A stretch of 64,000 nt of DNA from an uncultured Bacteroidales bacterium. Its GTDB lineage: Bacteria; Bacteroidota; Bacteroidia; Bacteroidales; P3. Shown in pieces: positions 31,490 through 41,137 of this stretch. How positions within the stretch are numbered: position 1 is the stretch's first letter; the number at the start of each line of letters is the position of its first letter. The DNA is taken from positions 42,978-106,977 of the forward strand of contig ONDE01000008.1 of the NCBI GenBank assembly GCA_900316515.1, in the 5' to 3' direction. Below the pieces are notes generated by a model. That model worked only from the letters and a program-made list of their open reading frames with translations. It had not been told where the DNA came from and did no database searches. The translations under genes were made by a program, and so were the position numbers.

Positions 31490-34400
31490 ATGAATATAAA
31501 AACGACAATCAAACTATTATTGGTAGCGGCTTTGCTGACACCAGCCATTGCAAAAGCACAAACTTCAGACACGATAGTGAACGACTGCGCACTGGCGGTC
31601 AGCATGCCGTGGCTCGAGACCTTCGACAACGGGCTCCTTTGCTGGCATGTCCCAGATGGCAGCAACTGGGTGATTACAGGCGGTTATTCCAGTATCAATA
31701 AAGTCATGCATTCGCCGTGTTCGTCCGACGGCACCCATCGCTGGGTTATGTCGAAGGCCGTCACGCTACCCGCCGACACAGCCTTGTTGCCCAACCTCTA
31801 CTGGAAGGCGGCTGGTCGCATAGGGCAGGCCTCATACCGCTACAGCGTGCTAGTAAGCACCGCTGCCGACCGCACTGACACCACAGCATACACGCTACTT
31901 TATTTCGACACCACGACTCTACCCTTGACGAATTATTATAACAATAATTTAGTAAAGCGTTCGACCAGTCTTGTCGCTTACGCGGGTCAAACCATTTACG
32001 TGGCATTCCGCAACGAGACATCAGAAATTAGTTCGCGCTCGCTGGTAATCGACGACGTGGAAATACGCAGTGCCGCCGCGCCACGTGTTAGCCTTGCCGC
32101 CAACCGCACCACTGCCTATTACGGCGACACCGTCACCTATACCGCCACCCTCGAAGAGGGCAACCCCAATAGCCTGATCTATACCTGGCATAGCACCCTG
32201 CTCGACAGCACATGGGTCACCTACGGATCCACCTCGCAATGCAGCCTCACGTACGGTATACACAACGGAATCGATTATGTAAGCGTGGTGGCCGCCAATG
32301 CCTATGGCAGCGACACCGCCACCGTCAACGTGACCTCTATAATCATCACCGAGCCATTAGTAAGCGACTTCACTGCTGAAGGCTTCGACCTAATAATGAA
32401 CGAAGACAGAGCCGAGGTAGGCGATACCGTGGTATACTCGATTACCCGCAACGACTGCCTCACCTTTGGCCTTACATATAGTCTCCACTCGACGCTGCTG
32501 GACACCACCGTCACCATGGCCACCACCGACACGACCTGCAGCATCACGTTGGTCTACAACGCTGCGGGCCGCGACACCGTCACCGCTACAATCAGCAATA
32601 TCTATAGTCAGTCGGTCGACACAATATGGATGACCATAAACAACTGCCCCACGGTGGGCATGCCCTATTACAACACCTTCAGTGACAACACCTCGTGCGA
32701 TTGTTGGCCCAGCACCTGGATTGCACTTGATGCACGTGCACACCCGCAAGGCTCCCTCCGCGGCTGGGGTGTCACGCCAGCCATCAACATCCCCTCCGAC
32801 ACAATAGGCGTGCAGCTCAAGTGGCGTGCCAGCTTCAACACCATCGCCAACATCCCGATACGCATCCTCGTCTCACCCACGGGCAGCAAAGACTACGCCA
32901 CCTTTACCGACACCGTCAAGAACGGCACGTCGCCAAACAACACGCTCGACTCGGTATACCTCGACGCCTATCTCGGCCAGAGCATCCGCGTAGCATTTCT
33001 GGTTGCTGGCTATCTCTATCTGCTCGACGACGTCAGCGTCGACTACGATCGCACACCGCCTCAAGTGTCCATACACGCCCCGTCGACGGTATACACCCAC
33101 GACAGTCTGCCGTTCTACGCAACCCTCACAGCCGGTGTGGCACAGGGACTCACCTGCACGTGGCACTCCACGCTGGGCACAGTCTTCGGCAGCGGAGACA
33201 ACATCCGCATCTACTACTCCTCCACCGGCACCGATACTTTGAGCGTAATAGCCACCACGGCCTACGGCACCGACACCGCCACGGTGATGTTCCCGGTAGT
33301 CGCCCACGAAATGCCGCAAATCACCCTCTCGGCACCCTCCGTGGTACTCATGCCCGTCAGCGCCACCTTCACCGTCATCCGCAACAACTGCTCGTCCGAC
33401 GGTCTGAACATAGTATGGCACAGCAGCCTCATGGACACCACCGTCTCAACCACCGATTATCAATTTACAATCAACTACACTTCCGGCGGCATCGACACCG
33501 TCACCGTCATCCTCAGCAACCTCTACGGCGCCGACACCGCAGTGGCCATAGTGACCGTACACGACTGTACAGGCCAAAGTATCACACCTTTCTATGAGGA
33601 CTTCGAGGGCATTGCTCCCACGGCCTACACCGCCGCCGGCAACTTGCCCAGTTGCTGGGACTTCTACTGGAACGGCAGCAATGCCGCCTATGCGCCGCAT
33701 GTCATCACTACAAACGGATACTCATACATTAGCAACATCCCCAACCATGCCCTCTTCTTAGTGGCAGGCAGTGCTACCGGCTACGGCAACCGCGCCGAAG
33801 TGGTGCTGCCTCGCTTCTCTGCATCCCTCCAGACCCTCTCGATTGCTTTTGACTACCGCTACGAGTCCTCCCAGTACGGCACTCTCACGGTTGGCTACTA
33901 CGACACTACGGGCGTCTACACTATAGTGAAGACCCTGCCGCGCCGCACAGGCAGCTACCGACGCGACACCATAAGCTTCGAATCCGCCAACGTGCCCGAT
34001 GCACAAATCGTGCTGCGCTGGACCTACAACAGCGCATATTATGCCGCCGTTGTAGACAATATCGTGGTGTTCCACGACAGCGACATACCAGCACCTGACA
34101 GCCTGACGGTGGACAACATCGAGGCCACACAGGCCCATGTGTCGTGGAACGCCGTGAGCAATGCCACTGCCTATCACGTACTGATTGCCGGAGTGGTCAA
34201 CACAATGGTAAACGGTCTTTCCTGCACCGTCACCGGACTCACACCCAGCACGACCTACACCGTCAGAGTGGCTGCCATCATAGGTACTGAACCAGGACAA
34301 TATGCCTCGGCCGTCTTCACCACCCAATGCGGCGACCAGCCGCTCCCCTACAGCGAAAACTTCGAGTCGGTGACGCCGTGGGACGGCATCGTGTCTGGAC

Positions 34401-35596
34401 AGCTGCCCGACTGCTGGACAAAACAATGGGCCGGCGATGCCGTACAAGGACCATGTGTTACCAATGCCTCTGCCACCTATAGCTGGGTGACAGGCAAGTC
34501 ATTGCGTTTCTATGCAGGCAACTTGACCTCTCTAGACACCATTGCCTATGTAATCCTGCCCAGCTTCGTCCATAACATAAACGCTCTGAAGCTGGCGTTG
34601 GACTACACATACGCCTACGACTACAGCCAAGGCACACTGACTGTGGGCTATATGACCAACTCGACATTCACACCCGTCTACAATCTGCCACGGGACACTG
34701 TCGACACCGAGATGCTGCGCGACACCGTGAGTTTCAGCGGCGTCAGCGTCAGCAACGCGAAGATTGCCATCCGATACCTCAACCCCGGCATGACCAACGA
34801 CGCCTATATTGACAATATCGATGTCTTCGTCGACAGCACCCTGCTGCCGCCCGACACCATTTGGCGCTCGGTCACCGTGCTATGCGACAGCACCATGGGT
34901 ACCGTCAGTGGCGGCGGCACTTATCCCGACAGCAGTATGGTGACCATCAGCGCTACGGCCAACGACGGCTACCACTTCACACAGTGGGATGACGGCGACA
35001 CCAACGCCGTGCGCAGCATCCTGCTCACATCCGACACCTCGTTCACCGCCTATTTCGAGGCCGACACAGTGTGGTATAACGTCAACGTCGTCAGAGAGCA
35101 TAACGGCATGATTGACACAGTCCCTGATGGCTATATCACCGGCGATGGAAGCTACCCCGAGGGTGACACGGTGACGCTGACCATGCTGTGCCCCGACTAC
35201 AAATGCTGGCCTACATTCTATGGCTGGGTGCTGGCCCCCGGAGACACGGTCTACAGCGACGTGTGCCAGTTTGTCATCACATGCGACACAGTCATCACCG
35301 CCTACTATGTCGATGTTGTCGGCATCGAAGAAGTGGAAAATGGAAAGTGGAAAGTTGAAATATACCCCAACCCGTCGCACGGAGATGTGACCATATCAGT
35401 GACTAACGCATTAACGCATTCACACATTAACGCATTCACAGTCTCCGTTGTCGACCTCATGGGCCGCACCGTCATCCCACCAACCGAGATACGTTCATCA
35501 TTCATCATTCAACGTTCATCATTAGCCCCCGGCTCCTACTTTGTCCGCGTCACATCCACCACCGGCACCGCGGTAAGGAAATTGATAGTGGAGTAG
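31490..35596 (+). CDS. Giant T9SS adhesin-like surface protein (1368 aa)
   Basis: Signal peptide MNIKTTIKLLLVAALLTPAI (AKAQ). Domains alternate between cleaved-adhesin type (MPWLETFDNGLLCWHVPDGS; MPYYNTFSDNTSCDCWPSTW) and PKD/Ig-like type (GLTYSLHSTLLDTTVTMATT; GADTAVAIVTVHDC). A fibronectin-III domain (PDSLTVDNIEATQAHVSWNA) occurs near residue 870, then InlB-B repeats and a T9SS sorting domain (VEIYPNPSHGDVTISV ... TGTAVRKLIVE). Paralogue of 24221-29773, sharing nearly identical C-terminal modules. The codons for the sorting domain again include tandem tracts (35331-35360, 35400-35440, 35491-35525). Confidence 0.93.
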   Translation: MNIKTTIKLLLVAALLTPAIAKAQTSDTIVNDCALAVSMPWLETFDNGLLCWHVPDGSNWVITGGYSSINKVMHSPCSSDGTHRWVMSKAVTLPADTALLPNLYWKAAGRIGQASYRYSVLVSTAADRTDTTAYTLLYFDTTTLPLTNYYNNNLVKRSTSLVAYAGQTIYVAFRNETSEISSRSLVIDDVEIRSAAAPRVSLAANRTTAYYGDTVTYTATLEEGNPNSLIYTWHSTLLDSTWVTYGSTSQCSLTYGIHNGIDYVSVVAANAYGSDTATVNVTSIIITEPLVSDFTAEGFDLIMNEDRAEVGDTVVYSITRNDCLTFGLTYSLHSTLLDTTVTMATTDTTCSITLVYNAAGRDTVTATISNIYSQSVDTIWMTINNCPTVGMPYYNTFSDNTSCDCWPSTWIALDARAHPQGSLRGWGVTPAINIPSDTIGVQLKWRASFNTIANIPIRILVSPTGSKDYATFTDTVKNGTSPNNTLDSVYLDAYLGQSIRVAFLVAGYLYLLDDVSVDYDRTPPQVSIHAPSTVYTHDSLPFYATLTAGVAQGLTCTWHSTLGTVFGSGDNIRIYYSSTGTDTLSVIATTAYGTDTATVMFPVVAHEMPQITLSAPSVVLMPVSATFTVIRNNCSSDGLNIVWHSSLMDTTVSTTDYQFTINYTSGGIDTVTVILSNLYGADTAVAIVTVHDCTGQSITPFYEDFEGIAPTAYTAAGNLPSCWDFYWNGSNAAYAPHVITTNGYSYISNIPNHALFLVAGSATGYGNRAEVVLPRFSASLQTLSIAFDYRYESSQYGTLTVGYYDTTGVYTIVKTLPRRTGSYRRDTISFESANVPDAQIVLRWTYNSAYYAAVVDNIVVFHDSDIPAPDSLTVDNIEATQAHVSWNAVSNATAYHVLIAGVVNTMVNGLSCTVTGLTPSTTYTVRVAAIIGTEPGQYASAVFTTQCGDQPLPYSENFESVTPWDGIVSGQLPDCWTKQWAGDAVQGPCVTNASATYSWVTGKSLRFYAGNLTSLDTIAYVILPSFVHNINALKLALDYTYAYDYSQGTLTVGYMTNSTFTPVYNLPRDTVDTEMLRDTVSFSGVSVSNAKIAIRYLNPGMTNDAYIDNIDVFVDSTLLPPDTIWRSVTVLCDSTMGTVSGGGTYPDSSMVTISATANDGYHFTQWDDGDTNAVRSILLTSDTSFTAYFEADTVWYNVNVVREHNGMIDTVPDGYITGDGSYPEGDTVTLTMLCPDYKCWPTFYGWVLAPGDTVYSDVCQFVITCDTVITAYYVDVVGIEEVENGKWKVEIYPNPSHGDVTISVTNALTHSHINAFTVSVVDLMGRTVIPPTEIRSSFIIQRSSLAPGSYFVRVTSTTGTAVRKLIVE
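34939..35062 (+). repeat. 124-bp direct repeat, copy 2 (InlB-B module)
   Basis: Second copy of the block at 29116-29239 with one base difference. Recombination between the copies would remove 5.8 kb including hipBST and fuse the two adhesin genes in frame. Confidence 0.85.
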
Positions 35597-35620
35597 CCCT
35601 GGCGGTAAAGCTCCAGTATG

Positions 35621-35707
35621 CTCTGTTCTTCGATTGTTCTTCAATTGTTCTTCAATCGTTCTTCAATGGGCGATTGAAGAACAATTGAAGAACAATAGGT
35701 AAATGAT
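35621..35707 (-). repeat. GAAGAA-type inverted repeat, copy 2
   Basis: Read on the minus strand: CATTTACCTATTGTTCTTC, units of TTCTTCAATTG every 11 bp, a short centre, then ATTGAAGAACG units, ending GAAGAACAGAG. The start (TTTACC) and end (GAAGAACAG) match copy 3 at 45566. It lies between the giant adhesin and korA. Confidence 0.85.
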
Positions 35708-35779
35708 TGAATAACACGGGGTGTCAACGGCAAGTTGGCACCCTTTGGTACAGTTATCAACCGACGGTTGAAAATTATT

Positions 35780-35810
35780 TTTGCGAGGTCGTTTTTATTT
35801 CGTATATTTG
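35780..35810 (+). promoter_or_regulatory. Promoter of korAB
   Basis: TTTG (35780-35783), 19 bp, TATATTTG (35803-35810), a full match to the Bacteroidota consensus, about 45 bp before the korA start. Confidence 0.8.
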
Positions 35811-35854
35811 CACTTTCAAAGTCAATTAACAATAATTAAAAATACATAAATAAC

Positions 35855-37696
35855 ATGTCAGAAAATCAGATAGTTAATAAAGAGGACCTCGTTGTCCGAT
35901 TTGCTGGCGACTCGGGAGACGGCATGCAGCTCAGCGGTACGCTGTTCAGCGACGCATCGGCTCTGACCGGCAACGACATTGCCACCTTCCCCGACTACCC
36001 CGCCGAGATACGTGCCCCGCACAACACCATCGCCGGCGTGAGCGGCTACCAGGTACATGTGGGTAACCACATCTACAGCTCGGGCGACAAGTGCGACATA
36101 CTGGTCGCCATGAACCCCGCTGCCTTCAAGTCGCAGCTGAAGTGGGCCAAGAAGGGTGCCACCGTCATCGTCGACGTCGACACCTTCACCGACGAGGCCA
36201 TGGAGAAGGCCGGCTACAAGGAGAACCCCTTCACCGACGAGCTGGAGCGCGCCTACACCATCATCAAGGCCCCCATCACCTCGTTCACCGAGAAGATCGG
36301 CGAGGCCCAGGGCGTTGACAAGAAGACCGCCGACAAGAGCCGCAACATGTTTGCCCTCGGCATCATCTTCTACGCCACCCACAAGACCCTCGACCAGACC
36401 TTTGCCTATCTGGAGCGCAAATTTGCCAAGAAGCCTGCCGTCATCACGCTGAACAAGGCCGTGCTGACCGAAGGCTATGAATATGCCGACAAGCTGGAGG
36501 TGATGCACTCGCACATCTTCGAGGTTGCCAAGGCCGACAAGATGGAGCATGGCCGCTACCGCAACATCACCGGTAACGTGGCCACTGCCTGGGGTCTCCT
36601 CGCAGCCTCTGAGAAGAGCGGCCGCCGCCTCTTCCTGGGCTCCTATCCCATCACCCCCGCCACCGACGTCATGGTGGAGCTTGCCAAACACAAGAGCCTC
36701 GGCGCCCGTGTGTTCCAGGCCGAAGACGAGATTGCCGGTATCTGCAGCGCCATCGGCGCCAGCTATGCAGGTGCACTTGCCTGCACCAGCACTTCGGGTC
36801 CCGGCTTGTCGCTGAAGAGCGAGGCCTTGGGATTGGCCGTGATGACCGAGCTGCCGCTCGTGGTTGTCGACGTGCAGCGCGGCGGCCCCTCGACGGGTCT
36901 GCCCACCAAGACCGAGCAGAGCGACCTTGGCCAGGCCCTCTACGGCCGCAACGGCGAGGCTCCTCTGGTGGTTGTCGCCGCCTCGAGCTCGGCCAACTGC
37001 TTCTACTGGGCCTTCAACGCCGCCAAGATAGCCCTCGAGCACATGACCCCCGTGGTGCTGCTCACCGACGGCTACCTCGGCAACGGCTCGCAGCTGTTCA
37101 AGATTCCCAGCATGAAGGACATGCCCGAGATTAAGCCGCGTCTGGCCAAGGAGAACGACCCGAACTACCGTCCGTTCCGCCGCGACGAGGAGAAGTTCGC
37201 CCGCGAATGGGCCCTGCCCGGCATGGAAGGCCTGAGCCACCGCGTCGGCGGCCTCGAGAAGTGCCCCGACGGTCCTCTTAGCACCGACCCCGAGAACCAC
37301 GCCCTGATGACCAAAAACCGTCAGGAGAAGGTGAACCGCGTGGCCAACTACATCCCCGACCAGGAAGTCACCGGCAACCCCGACGCCGACCTGCTCGTGG
37401 TTGGCTGGGGCGGCACAGCAGGTGCCCTGACCCTCGCCGTCGAGGAGATGAACAACGAAGGCAAGAAGGTGGCCTACACCCACTTCAACTACATCTGCCC
37501 GCTGCCTAAGAACACCGGCGACATACTGCGCAAGTACAAGAAGATTGTGGTCTGCGAACTGAACAACGGTCAGTTCTGCGGCTACCTGCGCACGCAGTTC
37601 CCCGAGTGCCCCATGACCCAGTACAACAAGGTGATGGGCCTGCCCTTCGAGGTTGGCGAGCTGAAAGAGCACTTCACCAAACTCCTTGAGAAATAA
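35855..37696 (+). CDS. korA: 2-oxoglutarate:ferredoxin oxidoreductase-type alpha subunit (fused gamma-alpha)
   Basis: Couples CoA-dependent oxidative decarboxylation of a 2-oxoacid to ferredoxin reduction, or the reverse. 613 residues: N-terminal gamma domain (VVRFAGDSGDGMQLSGTLFS at about 13-32) followed by the alpha domain (GNVATAWGLLAASEKSGRRL, SYPITPATDVMVELAK, TSTSGPGLSLKSEALGLAV, ELPLVVVDVQRGGPSTGLPT). The fused gamma-alpha form with a separate TPP-binding beta subunit is the KorAB/OorAB type. The substrate could be 2-oxoglutarate or another 2-oxoacid. korB follows after 111 bp. Confidence 0.93.
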   Translation: MSENQIVNKEDLVVRFAGDSGDGMQLSGTLFSDASALTGNDIATFPDYPAEIRAPHNTIAGVSGYQVHVGNHIYSSGDKCDILVAMNPAAFKSQLKWAKKGATVIVDVDTFTDEAMEKAGYKENPFTDELERAYTIIKAPITSFTEKIGEAQGVDKKTADKSRNMFALGIIFYATHKTLDQTFAYLERKFAKKPAVITLNKAVLTEGYEYADKLEVMHSHIFEVAKADKMEHGRYRNITGNVATAWGLLAASEKSGRRLFLGSYPITPATDVMVELAKHKSLGARVFQAEDEIAGICSAIGASYAGALACTSTSGPGLSLKSEALGLAVMTELPLVVVDVQRGGPSTGLPTKTEQSDLGQALYGRNGEAPLVVVAASSSANCFYWAFNAAKIALEHMTPVVLLTDGYLGNGSQLFKIPSMKDMPEIKPRLAKENDPNYRPFRRDEEKFAREWALPGMEGLSHRVGGLEKCPDGPLSTDPENHALMTKNRQEKVNRVANYIPDQEVTGNPDADLLVVGWGGTAGALTLAVEEMNNEGKKVAYTHFNYICPLPKNTGDILRKYKKIVVCELNNGQFCGYLRTQFPECPMTQYNKVMGLPFEVGELKEHFTKLLEK

Positions 37697-37704
37697 AACT
37701 CCTT

Positions 37705-37770
37705 CAGATTGTAAAAGATTGTAAAAGAAAGCTACGCAATCAAAATTCTTTTTAAATCTTTTAAAATCTG
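37705..37770 (+). repeat. Inverted repeat between korA and korB
   Basis: CAGATTGTAAAAGATT (37705-37720) pairs with AATCTTTTAAAATCTG (37755-37770) at 15 of 16 positions. The first arm is duplicated as a GATTGTAAAA tandem. It could reduce read-through or protect the korA message end. Confidence 0.65.
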
Positions 37771-37807
37771 CCGGAGATAAAAATAATCTGATTGAAATAA
37801 AAAGAAT

Positions 37808-38842
37808 ATGGAAAAGCATTTTGTTCCCAAAGCGGATAAAGAATACACCAAGGCTGATTTCCAGAGCGACCAGATGGTGAAGTGGTGCCCGGGCTGCGGC
37901 GACCACGCCATACTCGCCGCCCTGCTGGCCACCTTCCCCAAGACGGGCTACAAGAAAGAGAACGTCTGCATGGTCTCCGGTATCGGCTGCTCGAGCCGTA
38001 TCCCCTACTATGTCGACACCTACGGCTTCCACAGCATCCACGGCCGCGCCTGCGCCATCGCCACGGGTGTGAAGCTCGCCAACCCCGCCCTCAGCGTGTG
38101 GGTGAACATGGGCGACGGTGACTCGATGGCTATCGGCGGCAACCACCTGATCCACGCTGTGCGCCGCAACCAGGACCTGAACATCACAATCTTCAACAAC
38201 GAGATTTACGGTCTGACCAAGGGTCAGTACAGCCCCACGACGAAATTCGGCCAGGTGACCAAGACCTCGCCCTACGGCACCATCGACTACCCCTTCAACC
38301 CCGGTGAGCTTGTGATGGGCGCCCAGGGCACCTTCTTCGCCCGCACCCTCGACTGCGTGCCGCAACTCTCGACCGAGTGCATGACCCGCGCCGCCAAACA
38401 CGACGGCTGCTCGGTGACCGAAGTGCTGCAGAACTGCGTCATCTTCAACGACAAGACACATGCCGCCATCACCGACCGCGCCGTGCGCGACGACCGCACC
38501 ATCGTGCTCGAGCACGGCAAGCCCATGCTCTTCGGCAAGAACAAGGAGAAAGGTCTGCGCTTCAACGGCCGCCAGCTCGAAGTTGTCACCCTCGGCGAGA
38601 ACGGCATCACCATTGACGACATCATGGTCCACGACGAGACCACCGAGGACACCGGCATCCACATGATGCTTGCCCACATGGGTCCCGCAGCCGGCCTGCC
38701 CGTCGCCCTCGGCGTCATCCGCAACGTGAAGAAAGTCTCCTACACTCAGCTCTACGAGGAGCAGATGGACGAGCAGATGGCCAACGGCAAATACAAATGC
38801 ATGGACGACCTGCTCAACAGCGGCGACACCTGGGAAGTGTAG
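37808..38842 (+). CDS. korB: 2-oxoglutarate:ferredoxin oxidoreductase-type beta subunit
   Basis: 344 residues; binds thiamine diphosphate. Signatures: WCPGCGDHAILAALLATFPK (Cys-rich start), GIGCSSRIPYYVDTYGFHSI, the TPP-Mg motif GDGDSMAIGGNHLIHAVRRN followed by NITIFNNEIYGLTKGQ, then GQYSPTTKFG. The length fits Bacteroidota KorB. Together with korA it forms the enzyme. The gene is followed by a large terminator-like hairpin. Confidence 0.95.
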   Translation: MEKHFVPKADKEYTKADFQSDQMVKWCPGCGDHAILAALLATFPKTGYKKENVCMVSGIGCSSRIPYYVDTYGFHSIHGRACAIATGVKLANPALSVWVNMGDGDSMAIGGNHLIHAVRRNQDLNITIFNNEIYGLTKGQYSPTTKFGQVTKTSPYGTIDYPFNPGELVMGAQGTFFARTLDCVPQLSTECMTRAAKHDGCSVTEVLQNCVIFNDKTHAAITDRAVRDDRTIVLEHGKPMLFGKNKEKGLRFNGRQLEVVTLGENGITIDDIMVHDETTEDTGIHMMLAHMGPAAGLPVALGVIRNVKKVSYTQLYEEQMDEQMANGKYKCMDDLLNSGDTWEV

Positions 38843-38865
38843 CGTAGCGGTTTCCCGCTCCGCTG

Positions 38866-38949
38866 AGTGGGTAGTGGATAGTGGATAGTGAGTAGCACAA
38901 AATCAAAATGCTACACACTGCACACTACACACTACCCACTATTTTTTTT
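38866..38949 (+). terminator. Terminator of korAB built from 7-bp repeat units
   Basis: Left arm 38866-38895 (GTGGGTAGTGGATAGTGGAT...) and right arm 38911-38940 (CTACACACTGCACACTACAC...) pair at 24 of 30 positions and are followed by eight Ts. The arms are degenerate tandems of GGATAGT and CACACTA. Confidence 0.8.
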
Positions 38950-39000
38950 CATGATTGAAAAAAAATCGTATCTTTGCACTTTGTATATAATACCTATTTT

Positions 39001-41133
39001 ATGAAGAAGATTGTCTTTACACTGTTAGCAATTAGCCTTTTAGCAAGTGCTGTGGCACAAAGCACCAAGTGCGGTATCGACACCAAAGCGCTGATGCGCG
39101 AAGAGATAGCCGCAGGAGCGCAGAGCATCAACTTCCTTGCCAAGATGACTCCCGGCTTCGACCGCAACGTGCTGGAGAAGGCCGACATCGTGATAGGTGC
39201 CGAGGCGGGCCAGATAGTGACGCTGAGAGTGCCCGTGAGGAGTCTCGACGTGCTGGAGAGCGACAAAGAGGTGCTGCTCTACAGCATCTCGCACCGTATC
39301 GCCGCACCCACCTGCGACCGCATGAGGGGTGACACGCGCACCGACAGTGTACAGAACGGATTGGGCACAACCGACGACATAAGCTATAACGGCGAGGGTG
39401 TGTTTATAGGCATCACCGACTGGGGGTTCGATTATACCCATCCCAACTATAACGGACAGAACCACAAGAACTGGCGCATAGCGCGTGCCTGGGATCACTT
39501 CCGCCTTGCCGGACCGCCTCCTGCGGGCTTTGACTTCGGCACCGAGATAGTAGGCCACGATGACCTGAAAGAAGCCCTGGGCGACACCTCGAATCTCTAC
39601 GGCTATGGCACCCATGGCACCCATGTGGCCGGCATCACTGCCGGCAAAGGTTTCCGTGGGAAACTGCGCGGCCAAGCACCCGGCGCACGCCTGCTGCTCT
39701 GTTCCTTCGGCCTCGGTGAGTACGAATGGATGCAAGGAGTGGCATGGATGCGCAAGGTGGCGCAGGACAGCGCCCGACGGCTGGTAATCAACAGCAGCTG
39801 GGGTATGTACTCGTTCAGCTGCATCGACGGCAGGTCGTTGCTTAGCGAAGCCATCAACAACTGGGCTGCCGACGGCACCATCTTCTGCACCAGCGCCGGC
39901 AACAACGGCGACGTGAAGTTCCACATCAGCAAAACCTTCACCTCGGCGACAGACACCTTGAAAACCGTGGCCACATACTACGACTATGTGGCCGAAGCCA
40001 TAGGCCAGTGCCTTATTATGTGGGGCGAAGAGGGGCACGACTTCAGCGCCCAGTTCCGCATGGCCATAGCCGACACTACCGGCACCTACTGGGCTGGACC
40101 AGTAATCAACACCGCCGATGGCGACCAGATTGTATACGACACACTGGTATGCGGCGACATACGCATTCCCTACCGCATAATGGCCGAACACGCCAATCCC
40201 TACGACCAGCGTCCGCACATACAGATGGATGTCAACAAAGACGCTGCACTAAAGCTGCAGCTCCTGATTACCGCCGAGAGCGGCACGGTGCATGCGTGGA
40301 ATGTGGCCAACAAGACCAACCATGCCGGCAACGAAGGCGCCGATTTTGTCAGCAACCCTAACTTCCCAGGATATGTGGGAGGCGATGCACTCTACGGCAT
40401 CGGTGAGCCCGGCTGCGCCGAAGGCAACATCACCGTGGCTGCCCACAGCAGCGACTTCTGGAACGGCGACACCACCGTATACACCACCGGCAGCTTGGCA
40501 TACTTCAGCAGCTACGGCCCCATTATCGACGGCCGCCAGAAACCCGACATCTCCGCCCCCGGCGTGAGCGTGCTGTCGTCAATCAGCCGTTGGGCCGACA
40601 ATGCCAACTCGTACACCTCGCACCTGATTTTTAACGAAGACGGCTACAACTACAAATGGTCGAACATGAGCGGCACCTCGATGTCGAGTCCCTCGGTGAC
40701 CGGCATTGTAGCACTGCTGCTGCAGGCCAACCCCAACCTGAGCTACAGTCAAATCAAGGACATCATTCATATTACCGCCCGCAACGACGACAAGACCGGT
40801 CCGCTGGTGGCCAACGACAGCGCCGACCTGCGTTGGGGCTGGGGCAAGATCGACGCCCTCGCAGCCATCAACGAGGCCGTGCGCCGTGTAAGCATCAACA
40901 CCGCCGAAGAGCACCGTTTGCCCTTGCGCCTCTATCCCAATCCCACCACTGGCAGCGTCAACCTCTTCACCGGTTGCGGCGAGGAGCAGACAATGGAGAT
41001 CTACGGCATCGACGGCCGCACGGTAGACCACCGTCAGGTAAGAGAGCAAACCACCATTGACACCTCCCGTTGGCCTCGCGGCGTGTATATAGTGCGCGTA
41101 GGTAGCCGCACCGAGAAGCTTATCGTCAGATAA
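39001..41133 (+). CDS. Secreted subtilisin-like serine protease with T9SS sorting domain
   Basis: 710 residues from the ATG at 39001; the frame's earlier ATG at 38974 overlaps the promoter (TATCTTTG 38969-38976). Signal peptide MKKIVFTLLAISLLASAVAQ. The S8 catalytic triad is visible: Asp in GITDWGFDYTHPNYNG, His in GTHGTHVAGITAG, Ser in GTSMSSPSVTGIVALL; the oxyanion Asn is in TSAGNNGD. A ~130-residue insertion separates the His and Ser blocks. A short T9SS sorting domain ends the protein (LRLYPNPTTGSVNLF ... GVYIVRVGSRTEKLIVR). Extracellular or surface protease; substrates unknown. Confidence 0.95.
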   Translation: MKKIVFTLLAISLLASAVAQSTKCGIDTKALMREEIAAGAQSINFLAKMTPGFDRNVLEKADIVIGAEAGQIVTLRVPVRSLDVLESDKEVLLYSISHRIAAPTCDRMRGDTRTDSVQNGLGTTDDISYNGEGVFIGITDWGFDYTHPNYNGQNHKNWRIARAWDHFRLAGPPPAGFDFGTEIVGHDDLKEALGDTSNLYGYGTHGTHVAGITAGKGFRGKLRGQAPGARLLLCSFGLGEYEWMQGVAWMRKVAQDSARRLVINSSWGMYSFSCIDGRSLLSEAINNWAADGTIFCTSAGNNGDVKFHISKTFTSATDTLKTVATYYDYVAEAIGQCLIMWGEEGHDFSAQFRMAIADTTGTYWAGPVINTADGDQIVYDTLVCGDIRIPYRIMAEHANPYDQRPHIQMDVNKDAALKLQLLITAESGTVHAWNVANKTNHAGNEGADFVSNPNFPGYVGGDALYGIGEPGCAEGNITVAAHSSDFWNGDTTVYTTGSLAYFSSYGPIIDGRQKPDISAPGVSVLSSISRWADNANSYTSHLIFNEDGYNYKWSNMSGTSMSSPSVTGIVALLLQANPNLSYSQIKDIIHITARNDDKTGPLVANDSADLRWGWGKIDALAAINEAVRRVSINTAEEHRLPLRLYPNPTTGSVNLFTGCGEEQTMEIYGIDGRTVDHRQVREQTTIDTSRWPRGVYIVRVGSRTEKLIVR

Positions 41134-41137
41134 CAAT

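Noticed and set aside
35858..38677. A 939-codon open frame on the minus strand opposite korA and korB
   Set aside because: It is the antisense shadow of two strongly conserved, codon-biased genes; its protein is a Val/Gly/His-rich string with no domain, start context or signal.
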